A stretch of DNA of 64,000 bases from contig CM068825.1 of NCBI GenBank assembly GCA_028554795.2, forward strand, positions 93,792,451 to 93,856,450, in the 5' to 3' direction. The stretch comes from Sinohyriopsis cumingii (lineage: Eukaryota; Mollusca; Bivalvia; Unionida; Unionidae). Positions 35,745 to 44,728 of the stretch are shown in pieces. Both the position numbers and the translations under genes were made by a program. Position 1 is the stretch's first letter, and each line of letters starts with the position of its first letter. The notes beneath the pieces were generated by a model. The model did not search any database and was not told the origin of the DNA. It saw only the letters and a program-made list of their open reading frames with translations.

Positions 35745-36700
35745 ATACCTTGGTAAAGAGAAACCTGTCCTATGTTACGTGTTTACGCTCTAATAAACAG
35801 TAACAAAATAAAGACTGAAAACAACAAGCTTTGAAAAATTAAACAAATAATTTATTTTCCTGGAAAAACACTGTAAAAATGAAGAAGAAAAAAATAAGAA
35901 CTTACGGTTTTAAGAATCGAATCCAAAAATAATCCAAGAATAATCCACGAATTCAATTATAGAAGTCCTAGTAGTGAAAAGTTCTAATGAATTCAAATTC
36001 TAGTCTCCAAGAAAAATCAAAGATGGAAGGCGATGACCTATAATGTAGCTTTATTGTACGGATGTGTATACAGTTCTTTTTAAATCCACAAACAATATTC
36101 CGGTGTTTGAATTTCCGAATAAAATTTAAATAAATGTCTTTGTCCAAGAATTATGTATGAGTACTCAGAAATTTCCAGGAAAAAAGAAGTATCTTTTAAA
36201 ATCCAAAGAATTTGAATAAAAATTAAAATATAACTCAAAACTGTCACAACCACACACTTTCCAGTGTAAAAGCCCAACTAATTAATTTCTCTATAGACAT
36301 CGGTATAAAACCTGAATACTGCGCAATTTCGGAAAACCCAGATTTGCGAAATAGAAGCTGTTTACATATAAAATCATGTACTCCCAGTATGACTTTGATA
36401 AAAACCGATCATCTTACTCGAGAATAAAATAAAAATAGAAAGCTGTTTACTTGTTTCAGTGATTTTTGAATCAAGGTCGGAAACTAAGTAAAAAATAGAA
36501 ACATTGCTTCTATTATTAGGTATTTATGAAAAGATTAGGTCAAACTGAATTTTCTAGAAAATATCAAATTTCTAGCAAACAAAATTATATTACATCGACA
36601 TGTAATGAAATCAAAAATAAAAAGATTTAAAACTTACAAACAATTAAATTAAATCAAATATAAATTAAATCAAATATACGTAACACAATCGATCTTAACA
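35745..36700. repeat. dispersed repeat, copy a (~950 bp)
   Basis: Closely resembles 58,110-59,075 in the same orientation: shared text includes 'tatgttacgtgtttacgctc' (with 'tatgttacgtgtttaggctg' in the other copy), 'aataatccaagaataatcca', 'gatggaaggcgatgac' and 'aaatcaaatatacgtaac'. Identity looks about 75-80% with small indels. No coding potential and no obvious terminal repeats. Confidence 0.75.
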
Positions 36701-38500
36701 TCTATCACGATCATCTTTTCATCCTCAAGAAATTACTTTTATTTTGCGTTTTGCTGAATAAGAAAAAGAAGATAAATGATAAGTACATAATTAAAAAGTA
36801 TATGTATGCAGTCTCCATCATATCTAATTAAAATCTAGTTCTTTTCCACACTTAGTCCCTCCGCAAATAACCATGGTATGGGTCTCCTTCATATGCATTT
36901 ATCAGTAGATACAAGCTACAATTATTGTAACAAGTCTAAAACATTATTGCGTTCAGGTGATGGTTTCAGATATTTACCTGAGCACCAGATACAAAAAAAA
37001 TATAAATTTTCTGAACATCAATTTTTATAGTCTTTTTTCCTGTAGGTGGACAACTTGGTGATCTATTTTATGACAACTACCACGCGGTATGTTTACTTCT
37101 TAAAACAAGTCAGATACAAAGATTGTCATTGAATAAATTTGTGACACCTAAGTTTCTTATTTACAGGTCCGGCGTTTGGGGGTGGCAAGTGAGACGACCA
37201 CCCCAGGCCCCTCTCTTGAGGGGGCCCCGCGCTTTAGGCCTAAGATCGTCCTTATGAGTTTGTCAAGCTATAGTCTCCGGTAAATTGGAAACGCTGATAC
37301 AGGCCGCACGTAATGCACGCAAATCGCGAAAGTTGATCTAGACATAATCGGTTGTTTGCAGTAGCATACCAATCGAGATACCACTACTCTGGCCCCGCGC
37401 GGTCATGATCGACCTAGGCCCCGCGTACTCCTAACGCCGCCTTTGCTTATGTATGTGCTTTTGTTCTCCATCAAGATACATTTTTTGTAACATCTGTAAA
37501 CTGTTAACTCAATTGCAAATCTCGAGAACAAAACAGGCCTGATATTCGCAGAGATTTTTCTGTTATTGATTTGCACAAATGTATTGGATCTCTCTCTCTC
37601 TCTCTCCTTTTTGAACATAATTATTTACACATTAGCAATATACAAGACGAATAGTTACTTGTGCTAATGAATTATTGAATATATATACGTAAAGAACAAT
37701 ATGTACATTAGAAACGGGTTCGCGGTAGTCGTATATTAAAAGTTGCACATAAAATAAATGAGACAGATATATCGTAGTTCGTCGTCAAGATAGGCATCAA
37801 ACTGCATATTTATCTGAAATCCCAGTTTTATTAATGTTACCACCATAAATGATTTCGTTTTGAAATACTGCGAAGATCCTTCTTGTAATAGCGACGTAAA
37901 TTCCACTAATTATTTATAACACTAATACGAGAGTTTACATCATTTTAGCATATATTTTACGTATAACAATATTGAGTAACTCTTCCAAGGTCGGTAAATG
38001 GTTTTAGTGCTTCTAAAACTTAGATATAAATCTAGGATTGAGAAAACTCGTGAATTTTTGAGCTTTCAGTATCAGACGTAGACCCAACAATACAATATGG
38101 TACTGCAACATGTCCAAAACGGTTTAATCCCGCCCAGAAATCTCCGCTCTTCATGTTATACCTGTTTTGCAAGAGACGGAACCACAGGGGACTCGATTGG
38201 TATAGAGTCGACTGAGACAATGACAGTATGTATGATAAATATTGGTTTGATAGCCTTGGTGTTGGTTGGGTTTTTTAGTTCACTTGACGTAATGTTACGG
38301 TATTGTCCGTCTTTATGTCAATACTTGTTATGTTTAGCTTCTAAAACAAATACTGTGCCAACTTAAACTTGGCAGTTGGCATCCAGGCATAAAGGTCTTT
38401 CAAATTATTACAAATTATTCAACTCAGCTGTCAAATATGACTGCCGTTGTTATGAGAAAAAAAAAATACTTTCAGCAACTTCCTAAAAATAGATGAAAAT

Positions 38501-38502
<2 letters not shown>

Positions 38503-38556
<54 letters not shown>

Positions 38557-38570
38557 AAGAGAGAGAGAGA
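38503..38570. repeat. (GT)n(GA)n microsatellite
   Basis: About 19 GT then about 15 GA dinucleotides (one AA interruption), directly beside a SINE end. Confidence 0.95.
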
Positions 38571-38581
38571 AATTTGGATTT

Positions 38582-38857
38582 TTAACGTAGCTTTAACAAT
38601 TTTTCAGTCACATCGCTACGATGTCTGCAGTGTGACAGTTTATAGTGGGCATCATGCCGCAGACATGTAGCATGATGTCCCACCCAGTCACATTATCCTG
38701 ACACCAGGCCCACCAGTCCTAACACTAACCTCTTAATGCTGAGCGCCAAGCGAGGCAGCTGTTAGTACCATTTTTGTAAGTCTTTGGTATGACTCGGCCG
38801 GGGATCGAACCCACATCCGAGGCGGACGCTCTAACCACTAGGCCACCGGAGCGGTCC
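38582..38857 (-). mobile_element. tRNA-derived SINE
   Basis: Read on the minus strand, the head contains box A-like TGGCCTAGTGGTTAGAGCG and box B-like GGTTCGATCCC, followed by a body shared with 59,395-59,685 and 61,840-62,129 ('aacctcttaatgctgag.gc' complement, 'catcgtagcgatgtgactga', 'ttgttaaagctacgtt'). About 275 bp. It abuts a microsatellite at its 3' end, as SINEs often do. Confidence 0.88.
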
Positions 38858-39667
38858 ATATTTTTTAAATAGTTTTTGGTATCCATCAGTTTGACTAGAG
38901 CAACATAAATTATACCTTTAGCTACAAACCGAGATCTATATAAAATAAAGACTGTAGAAATAAAATTTTAAAGATTTTCTGCATGCTAATAATAGGAGAA
39001 AATCACTGCAAGATTTAACGTAAATACGCCCATTTTGCGAAAGTACAAATGTTTCAGTATTAGAGCTGGGTACCGCGAACAATGTTGTAAATCTGAACGT
39101 ACAGCGATAAGGACCACTGTATACCGCAATTAGATTAGGACTAACTGTTTGATGTTCTAGGGCATGGGTACGACACTATTTTGTTTAATTTCTGTCTTTC
39201 AATAGTTGGAAAAAATATTTTGTTCTGATTTATAACAAACTAACCGCATATTATAGTCATGATATTATGATAAAAAATATGTGTTATCTTGAGATAAAGG
39301 AAAGGAAAATATTTCAGATAAAAATAAAATCACAGCCCCACTCCCACCCCGAAAATGAATGGTTAAAACTTTTGTGTAGATTAATTTGTTTTGTGTTTGT
39401 TAACTGTTGGATAATATGCAATCTGAAGGCTATAACTAAAGTTGGATGACTAAGCTTACACTATATCTGATACTATTAAAGCATCGTGCTGACATTCAAC
39501 AGCCTGTTAATAAACATCAAATGTGTTGATACTGAAGCCAACATTACTAGCTACACTATTGGCATAGAAAGAGAAGAAGAAAAGAATAAACATAAAACAC
39601 TTACTCATCACACAAGATAATAGTTAGTGGACTCGAGAAAATTACTTAAAGTTCAAAAAGAAAACAC

Positions 39668-39673
39668 GTGCGC
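39668..39673. repeat. left target-site duplication GTGCGC
   Basis: GTGCGC directly before the AG end of the Polinton; the identical hexamer follows the right end at 55,501-55,506. A 6-bp duplication is the known signature of Polinton/Maverick integration. Confidence 0.95.
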
Positions 39674-40000
39674 AGTAGTTAAGTGGGCCACTTTACCGTC
39701 AATGGGAATTAGCATTACAAGACCCCTTGGGCAACTCTAGCGTCAAGGGAAATTTAACATGGAGAAAAATCGTGGGCAACTCTAGGGACAATGGGAATTT
39801 AACATAGAGTTTGGGTCTGTCTAGGGACAAGGGAAATTAACATGGGGAATAGAGTTTGGGCTTTTGGGATTTTTTTTTTTTTTTTTTTAAAAGTTTTTTT
39901 AAATTTAAATTTAAATTTAAATTTAAAAAAAGGGGTAGGCAATGGAAAGGCTATCTCTTTTCGAGAAATATGGCTGGCCCTGAAAAGGGCCTTTGGGTTT
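39674..40000. repeat. left terminal inverted repeat (~327 bp)
   Basis: Matches the reverse complement of 55,178-55,500 almost base for base. Starts AGTAGTTAAGTGGGCCACTT. Internally it has three variants of a 'ctagngacaangggaa' phrase, a long T run (39,870-39,888), a palindromic (AAATTT)n stretch (39,900-39,925) and, at the inner edge, the histone-type stem-loop with its CTCGAAAAGA box. Length difference between the two repeats is only a few bases. Confidence 0.95.
39976..39991 (-). terminator. histone-type 3' stem-loop in left TIR
   Basis: On the minus strand GGCCCTTTTCAGGGCC, preceded by CCCAAA, 20 nt after the stop of the 40,011 gene. It is followed by AGCCATATTT and CTCGAAAAGAGATAG, a purine-rich box at the histone-downstream-element position. 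The signal lies wholly inside the inverted repeat. Confidence 0.88.
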
Positions 40001-40010
40001 TCTTCTGCTT

Positions 40011-40400
40011 CTAGTTTCTTCTTTTTCTCCACAAAGTTCTTATTTTATCTCCAACACTCTTTCTCTTCTTTTCTTTCTTTTTTTTCTCCTGCTCTTCTTT
40101 CTTCTTCTCTTCCTCCTCTTCTTTCTTCCTCTTCTCATTTTCTTCTTCTTTTTCAATCTTTTCGTTCCATTTGCTTATTCTTATTCTTTCCTCTTCATCC
40201 CCCTTCTCCTCCTTTATCTCTTTCATGACACCACTAATCTTGTCCTTTACCTTTTTTAAGTTATTAATTTCCATCTTTACACGATGGGGACTATAGGAAT
40301 AATGGTCTTCAACCAGTCTTATCAACATCTGCTCCATCATTCCTAAGTTGTCTAAAACGTCTTGTAATGTTTGTATTTTGTCCATTTGGTTAGAAGCCAT
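40011..40400 (-). CDS. accessory helical/coiled-coil protein 1 (129 aa)
   Basis: Starts MASNQMDKIQTLQDVLDNLG and reads toward the left end of the element. Residues 8-50 form a Leu-rich amphipathic helix pair (QTLQDVLDNLG, MLIRLVEDHY). Residues 55-115 are almost entirely Lys/Glu, a long charged coiled coil, and the tail is basic (DKIRTLWRKRRN). No membrane segment. Paralogues: 41,296, 42,177 and the orphan at 27,865. A TATAAG at 40,451-40,456 and the shared 27-bp upstream motif lie before the ATG; a histone-type stem-loop in the TIR follows the stop. Intronless, about 0.4 kb. Function unknown; its expression signals resemble those of a replication-dependent histone gene. Confidence 0.72.
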   Translation of the reverse strand: MASNQMDKIQTLQDVLDNLGMMEQMLIRLVEDHYSYSPHRVKMEINNLKKVKDKISGVMKEIKEEKGDEEERIRISKWNEKIEKEEENEKRKKEEEEEKKKEEQEKKKKEKKRKSVGDKIRTLWRKRRN

Positions 40401-40462
40401 CTTCTTTTTTATTCTTTGCAGAATGGTTTGAACGACGAATACTGTGGGTTCTTATACTTAAA

Positions 40463-40489
40463 GCGCGTACGTGAAGGAAAAACATCCCC
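40463..40489 (-). promoter_or_regulatory. shared upstream motif, copy 1
   Basis: On the minus strand GGGGGATGTTTTTCCTTCAC followed by GTACGCGC. It starts 63 nt before the ATG of the 40,011 gene. Near-identical text lies 65 and 66 nt before the ATGs of the two paralogues, so position is conserved to within 3 nt. Confidence 0.7.
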
Positions 40490-40504
40490 CTAAAACGTAA
40501 AATT

Positions 40505-40519
40505 GATCTTACCTAGATC
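40505..40519. promoter_or_regulatory. 15-bp dyad with compensatory change (a)
   Basis: GATCTTACCTAGATC: arms GATCT/AGATC around a TACCT centre. The equivalent site at 41,790 is GATGTTACCTACATC, where both arms changed together. Confidence 0.45.
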
Positions 40520-40532
40520 ATGGCCAAACAAC

Positions 40533-40559
40533 GCGCGGACGTGAAGGAAAACATCCCCT
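40533..40559 (-). promoter_or_regulatory. shared upstream motif, second (distal) copy
   Basis: Another copy of the motif (GGGGATGTTTTCCTTCACGT then CCGCGCG), about 70 bp upstream of the first, with the dyad between them. The same pair arrangement, degenerate, is seen at 41,747-41,850. Confidence 0.6.
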
Positions 40560-40579
40560 ACTTTTTCATTTCATATAAT

Positions 40580-41160
40580 AAAACCCAAACTATACTCTCC
40601 ACATACGCTAAGAAACAATAAACAAATCCATAATCTACTATCCACACAATCGTACGTGAGCGGGTACAAACACAAACACACAAACACAAACACACAAACA
40701 CATACGCTAAGAAACAATAAACAAAATCCATAATCTACTATCCTCACAATCGTACGTGAGCGCTTACAAAACCCAAACTATACTCTTCACATACGCTAAG
40801 AAACAATAAACAAATCCATAATCTACTATCCACACAATCGTACGTGAGCGGGTACAAACACAAACACACAAACACAAACACACAAACACATACGCTAAGA
40901 AACAATAAACAAATCTATAATCTACTATCCACACAATCGTACGTGAGCGGTTACAAAACCCAAACTATACTCTCCACATACGCTAAGAAACAATAAACAA
41001 AATCCATAATCTACTATCCACACAATCGTACGTGAGCGGTTATAGAACCCTAACTATACTCTTCACCTACGCTAAGAAACAATAAAGAAACCCATAATCT
41101 ACTATTCCCACAAACATACCTTAGCTCTTACAAGCACCAACACACAAACACATACCCTCA
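40580..41160. repeat. ~100-190-bp tandem repeats inside copy 2
   Basis: About six copies of 'catacgctaagaaacaataa' followed by 'acaaatccataatctactat' and 'cacaatcgtacgtgagcg' (near 40,603, 40,700, 40,790, 40,885, 40,980 and 41,070, the last imperfect), some separated by 'caaacacacaaacacaaaca' blocks. The array occupies the space between accessory genes 1 and 2. No coding potential. Confidence 0.88.
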
Positions 41161-41252
41161 CACTATCTAGGAAAAGAGTTAGTGTTTATATTCACACTAC
41201 TCTACCTACACATTGGCAAATTGATGGTTATTTCTTTTCTAGAGTATTGGGT

Positions 41253-41268
41253 AGCCCTGAAAAGGGCT
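41253..41268 (-). terminator. histone-type 3' stem-loop
   Basis: On the minus strand AGCCCTTTTCAGGGCT, followed by ACCCA (the canonical post-stem text of histone mRNAs) and CTCTAGAAAAGAAATAA. It lies 27 nt after the stop of the 41,296 gene. The outer base pair is A-T rather than G-C, with both sides changed, so the stem is preserved. Confidence 0.87.
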
Positions 41269-41295
41269 GTTTTTTGGAACTTCATGGACACCTGG

Positions 41296-41682
41296 TTAAT
41301 GGTGGCACCTTCCAGGCCTGGCGCCACATACACATCTTATCCCCCAGTTACTTTTTACTTTTTTGGGGGAGAGAGCAGAGGCAGGATATGTCGCTTCAGA
41401 ATCCCAATTTTCGCTCTCTGGGATTCTGAAATTTATTCTTCTTCTCTTCTTTTCCTTCTCCTCCTCCTCTTCTTTGTTTCTTCTCTCCTCCTCTTTGTAT
41501 CTTCTTTCCTCTTCTTCTTCTTCTTTATATCTTCTCTCCTCCTCTTCTTTTTTTCTTCTTTCCTCCTCCTCTCTTATCCTTCCCTCCTCCACAATGGCTT
41601 CCGCGGCCAGTTCATTCAACAGGTGCCTGGCATATTCCAGATGCACATGAAGTTCCAACAGTTTAGACAGTCTCGTGTTCAT
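41296..41682 (-). CDS. accessory helical/coiled-coil protein 2 (128 aa)
   Basis: Starts MNTRLSKLLELHVHLEYARH. Residues 5-30 form a Leu-rich helix pair, and residues 35-80 are Glu/Lys/Arg repeats containing RRYKEEE twice. The C-terminal 45 residues differ from the paralogues (INFRIPESENWDSEATYPAS) and carry a C-x-C-x6-C (CVCGARPGRC). It sits on a duplicated cassette: both its 3' flank (41,161-41,270) and upstream motifs are near copies of those of accessory gene 3 (42,026-42,150). The histone-type stem-loop follows the stop. Function unknown. Confidence 0.65.
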   Translation of the reverse strand: MNTRLSKLLELHVHLEYARHLLNELAAEAIVEEGRIREEEERRKKEEEERRYKEEEEEERRYKEEERRNKEEEEEKEKKRRRINFRIPESENWDSEATYPASALSPKKVKSNWGIRCVCGARPGRCHH

Positions 41683-41746
41683 TTTTGGTGTTGATCAATC
41701 AACAAGGGTAGCTAGACTGCCCAGCGAGTTTCAATTTACAGTGAAA

Positions 41747-41772
41747 GCGCCGACGTGAAGGAAAACATCCCC
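41747..41772 (-). promoter_or_regulatory. shared upstream motif, copy 2
   Basis: On the minus strand GGGGATGTTTTCCTTCACGT then CGGCGC, 65 nt before the ATG of the 41,296 gene. A degenerate second copy lies at 41,823-41,850. Confidence 0.7.
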
Positions 41773-41789
41773 CTAAAAAACATAAAATT

Positions 41790-41804
41790 GATGTTACCTA
41801 CATC
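41790..41804. promoter_or_regulatory. 15-bp dyad with compensatory change (b)
   Basis: GATGTTACCTACATC, the counterpart of 40,505-40,519, between the two upstream-motif copies. Confidence 0.45.
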
Positions 41805-42130
41805 ATGACCAAAAACAACAACGCGCGGACCTAAAAGAAACACTCACTCACTTTTTTATGCTACCCATCACTATTTTAAAATTTTTTATAAATCACTTCA
41901 TTAGACTATCCACATACGCAAAGCAATCCAATCTAACTCCAAATATACACCTCAAACACCAAAAAAAACATGATTTTAATCTACTATTCATACCAACTTA
42001 CTTAAGCACTTACTAACACACAAACACATACCCTCACATTTTTTAAAAAAGAGTTAGTGTTTATTTTCACACTACTCTACCTACACACATTGGCAAATCG
42101 ATCGTTATTTCTTTTCTAGAGTATTGGGGT

Positions 42131-42146
42131 AGCCCTGAAAAGGGCT
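42131..42146 (-). terminator. histone-type 3' stem-loop
   Basis: On the minus strand AGCCCTTTTCAGGGCT, followed by ACCCC, then CTCTAGAAAAGAAATAA. It lies 30 nt after the stop of the 42,177 gene. Confidence 0.87.
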
Positions 42147-42176
42147 GTTTTTTTTGTTTGCTATGGCATTCTTTTT

Positions 42177-42539
42177 TTAGTTTCTAAGAATGCGATGTCC
42201 TCTGAGGATAGACTTTCTGGCGATAGGTCTGCTTCTTCGGAAAGAAAAGAAGAACTCTTTGGTGTCGATACGGCAATCGACAAAGCCTCTGTCAGGTTCA
42301 GGTTGTTGCTGCTGCTGCTCTTGTTGTTGTTGTTGTTGCTGCTGTCTCTGAAGTCTGTACTTCTCTGTCCATTCTTCTTTTTCCCTGTTCATTTCTTCTC
42401 TGAAGAGCTCTTCTATCAGGTCTTCAGTGATTTTTAACATTCTTACATTCTCTATTTCTTCTGGCTTCGGTATCAGACTGTGTCTGACCCTATGCAAATT
42501 CACGTAGGCTTCGTTGAGTTTAGCTAGTTTGGAGCACAT
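42177..42539 (-). CDS. accessory helical/poly-Gln protein 3 (120 aa)
   Basis: The first ATG is at 42,539 (MCSKLAKLNEAYVNLHRVRH); upstream in-frame codons contain no ATG, and this choice puts the shared upstream motif 66 nt away, as in the paralogues. A helix pair is followed by a charged helix (DLIEELFREEMNREKEEW), a poly-Gln tract broken by one Glu, and a basic tail (RRSRPIARKSILRGHRI). The coiled-coil core aligns with accessory proteins 1 and 2 and with the 27,865 gene. The stem-loop follows the stop. Function unknown; Gln repeats suggest a flexible or self-associating region. Confidence 0.65.
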   Translation of the reverse strand: MCSKLAKLNEAYVNLHRVRHSLIPKPEEIENVRMLKITEDLIEELFREEMNREKEEWTEKYRLQRQQQQQQQQEQQQQQPEPDRGFVDCRIDTKEFFFSFRRSRPIARKSILRGHRILRN

Positions 42540-42604
42540 CTTCTTAGGAGGATGAGTCGACAATGGATGGTTAGACTGGAAACAACCCGGTTCTTAAAGT
42601 CAAA

Positions 42605-42630
42605 GCGCGGACGTGAAGGAAAACATCCCC
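42605..42630 (-). promoter_or_regulatory. shared upstream motif, copy 3
   Basis: On the minus strand GGGGATGTTTTCCTTCACGT then CCGCGC, 66 nt before the ATG at 42,539. Confidence 0.7.
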
Positions 42631-42734
42631 CACACGGTTTTTGAGTCGCAACGTTTAGTGAGTGTCATGAGAGGGATAGTAAGAAATGAAAGAGCATCAA
42701 TCCAACATTCTTATAGCTAAACAAAAGACAAAGG

Positions 42735-42930
42735 CATTTTTTTCAAAACACAACATTTTTTATTCAAAAATCACTTAACACTAAACAACAACTCTAACAT
42801 TTTTAACAATAATCCAACAATATAACATCAAACAATTTTTTTCAAAACACAACATTTTTTATTCAAAAATCACTTAACACTAAACAACAAGAACTCTAAC
42901 ATTTTTTAACAATAATCCAACACTAAAAGT
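42735..42930. repeat. ~98-bp direct duplication carrying AATAAA
   Basis: The block starting 'tttttttcaaaacacaacat' occurs twice in tandem with few changes. Read on the minus strand, each copy has AATAAA (42,759-42,764 and 42,858-42,863), downstream of the capsid gene. These are the likely poly(A) signals for the capsid-end transcripts; no histone-type stem-loop is present here. Confidence 0.8.
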
Positions 42931-42971
42931 TTCTCCACTAGGTAAAGAGGGATAACAGTCTTCCATGGTTT

Positions 42972-44285
42972 CTAGTAATCTAGGATGACTTCTCTCAAAC
43001 TGTTGATTTCTATGGTATTATCGAATTCTGCATACAGGATGACGTTCACCGTTTCATCAGGGTCTCGGTCTTTAAACTGAATTTCCACACGAATCTGGCC
43101 GGATTTTATAGGGTGGAAATGTCCCTCGTCGCTGCCTTGGTCTGGAGTGAAATCGAAAGCCCACAAAGCGTAGCCTCCTGCATAATCCTCGTACGTAATA
43201 CCGTGACTGTTATTGGTTCCTAACTGTCCGGTGGCTTCGTACAGGGACAAGTACGATCTCAAGTAATTCTTCTTGGTAAAGTCAGGTTCGAAAGGTCGGG
43301 TACACAAGGTCTTGCCATCGCGACTGACTTCGATTTTGGACACGCCAAAGTGTTGAAAGTAGAAAGGATTTTTTTCGGCAGCTCCGTTGAAGGCTGTATT
43401 CTCGACGATACCAACGATCAAACGTTTGGGTAACTGTCCTTGGAACAGATGATCTTCGATCATGGATCGCTGTCCCTTGGGAATGGTGAAGGTTTTCACT
43501 TCCACGCGTCGTATGGGATACTTGGCGGTCGTTCTACTCAACGTCTGACTGATGTCGTTTCCCACTTTAGGTAACACTTCCACACGGCGTACGTAGAGTC
43601 TGGCTTCTAGGATTTTGGTTTTGTAACCGTCACTATCAGCCATCAAATGGAAAGCGGCACTGCTACGATTCAGTCTCAGGCGGACATCCACCCCGTTCAG
43701 CAAATACTTTTCTTGCAACCACATGTCCAAATGCAAACGATCCATCAGTTCTAAACTTGTGTCGGCTCCCGTGATTCTCTTTCTTCGTTCTACAAATCCA
43801 TCATTGTTGTCTTTCTTTTCATCAGTTTCCAATATTTCAAACTTGGTAGGTTCGTCAGCTTCCCATACCACACAGGCATTGAGATGAGTGTTCTTGGCAT
43901 CTATTCCGTACGTCAAGAGATTTTCCAGGTAGGCACGATAAGGGTAAGTATCCATGCTGCTACTGACCAGTTTGTTATTCAAGTACAAGTCCACTCCACT
44001 GAACAAGGAATGCATGAAATTGTTGACGGGAGCCACTGCTTCGTCGTCTATAGCACCTCCAGTTTTATCTAGAATTTTGACTTTCAGGTACAAGTAACTG
44101 CTATTCAGATCGATGTAATCTTCGGGCTGTCCTTTGATTTCAAACTCGATGGGAGCGGAATCGGTCAGTGAGGAGACGGGGTGAAATTCCACCCACTGGG
44201 ATTCTTGCATCGTCATCATCGTGGGGGGCATGGCAAACAGATCCAGTTCGGTCTTGGAACAAGCGCAAGATTCTCGGTGCATCAT
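42972..44285 (-). CDS. major capsid-like protein (F54H12.2 type, 437 aa)
   Basis: Starts MMHRESCACSKTELDLFAMP. Characteristic text: QWVEFHPVSSLTDSAPIEFE (about 30-50), EDYIDLNSSYLYLKVKI (56-72), VNNFMHSLFSGVDLYLNNKL (87-106), TYPYRAYLENLLTYG (113-127), DRLHLDMWLQEKYLLNGVDV (180-200) and YALWAFDFTPDQGSDEGHF (360-380). This is the family annotated in invertebrate genomes as 'F54H12.2-like'. Its place beside an F54H12.3-type integrase and its beta-rich make-up fit a double-jelly-roll capsid subunit, but the fold is inferred. Complete and undamaged here. The last gene of the minus-strand capsid block; it starts 19 nt after the stop of the upstream gene and has no obvious TATA box of its own. Confidence 0.85.
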   Translation of the reverse strand: MMHRESCACSKTELDLFAMPPTMMTMQESQWVEFHPVSSLTDSAPIEFEIKGQPEDYIDLNSSYLYLKVKILDKTGGAIDDEAVAPVNNFMHSLFSGVDLYLNNKLVSSSMDTYPYRAYLENLLTYGIDAKNTHLNACVVWEADEPTKFEILETDEKKDNNDGFVERRKRITGADTSLELMDRLHLDMWLQEKYLLNGVDVRLRLNRSSAAFHLMADSDGYKTKILEARLYVRRVEVLPKVGNDISQTLSRTTAKYPIRRVEVKTFTIPKGQRSMIEDHLFQGQLPKRLIVGIVENTAFNGAAEKNPFYFQHFGVSKIEVSRDGKTLCTRPFEPDFTKKNYLRSYLSLYEATGQLGTNNSHGITYEDYAGGYALWAFDFTPDQGSDEGHFHPIKSGQIRVEIQFKDRDPDETVNVILYAEFDNTIEINSLREVILDY

Positions 44286-44304
44286 TTTTTTGTCTCTTTT
44301 TTTC

Positions 44305-44721
44305 TCAATAATCGAAAACGTCTAAGTCTCGAACGGTTCTTCTTTTCTTGGCCTTTCTCGCTTGAAGTCTGGTGAAAGGGTGTTTTCTTCGTCGTCTCTT
44401 TCTGCCTTGTCCTTGCTGAATGCCTGACTCGGTAGCGTGCAGGGCATTTATAGGTGTTTCTCGTTGGCCTAAAATGTCTTTGCCCGTTTGCAGCAAGACA
44501 TTTTTGCCTGCCCTCATGAAGGCTTCTTTAGGGTTTTGTTTGTCGATGATGACATTTTGGAGAAATTCTTTGCCTTGCGTCAGTGCCGCATCTTTCAAGG
44601 CGTGCAATCCGCGTGTCACCATCGGTTTCAACACTGGGGCCACCGAACGAAAGGCCGATTTTAACATGTCTCCTAAACCGTGTCCTCGCTGTCGAGCAAC
44701 CCCTCGGTACACTGGATACAT
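44305..44721 (-). CDS. small amphipathic, basic virion-type protein (138 aa)
   Basis: Starts MYPVYRGVARQRGHGLGDML. An amphipathic, hydrophobic-face helix (MLKSAFRSVAPVLKPMV) is followed by Ala/Lys helices and a strongly basic tail (GRKRRRRKHPF, ARKAKKRRT). Gly-Leu-Gly near the N terminus followed by an amphipathic helix recalls the membrane-active or core proteins of adenoviruses (pVI/pX class), and proteins like this are regular neighbours of F54H12.2-type capsid genes. Likely inside the particle, in contact with DNA or membrane. The similarity is by composition and position, not alignment. Confidence 0.62.
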   Translation of the reverse strand: MYPVYRGVARQRGHGLGDMLKSAFRSVAPVLKPMVTRGLHALKDAALTQGKEFLQNVIIDKQNPKEAFMRAGKNVLLQTGKDILGQRETPINALHATESGIQQGQGRKRRRRKHPFTRLQARKAKKRRTVRDLDVFDY

Positions 44722-44728
44722 GACTTAC

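Larger units (their letters stand above)
34780..39667. other. non-coding host-like sequence left of the Polinton
   Basis: No supportable gene. Contains the ~950-bp dispersed repeat (35,745-36,700), a C/G-rich patch with three 'ggccccgcg' words (37,180-37,430, possibly an old MITE), (TC)n at 37,590-37,606, (GT)n(GA)n at 38,503-38,570 and a SINE at 38,582-38,857. Confidence 0.5.

Noticed and set aside
37170-37430. GC-rich patch as a CpG island or gene start
   Set aside because: Repeated 'ggccccgcg' words and loosely inverted ends look more like an old MITE; no exon is supportable.
38780-38857. Functional tRNA gene
   Set aside because: The box A/B text is part of a ~280-bp element found three times with the same body, i.e. 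a SINE; it does not fold as a full tRNA with an acceptor stem by eye.
39842-40228. Hydrophobic Phe/Leu/Ser-rich frames on the plus strand (also 41,363-41,694), which look like membrane proteins
   Set aside because: They are the antisense of Lys/Glu-rich coiled-coil genes on the minus strand, which have promoter motifs and stem-loops in the right places.
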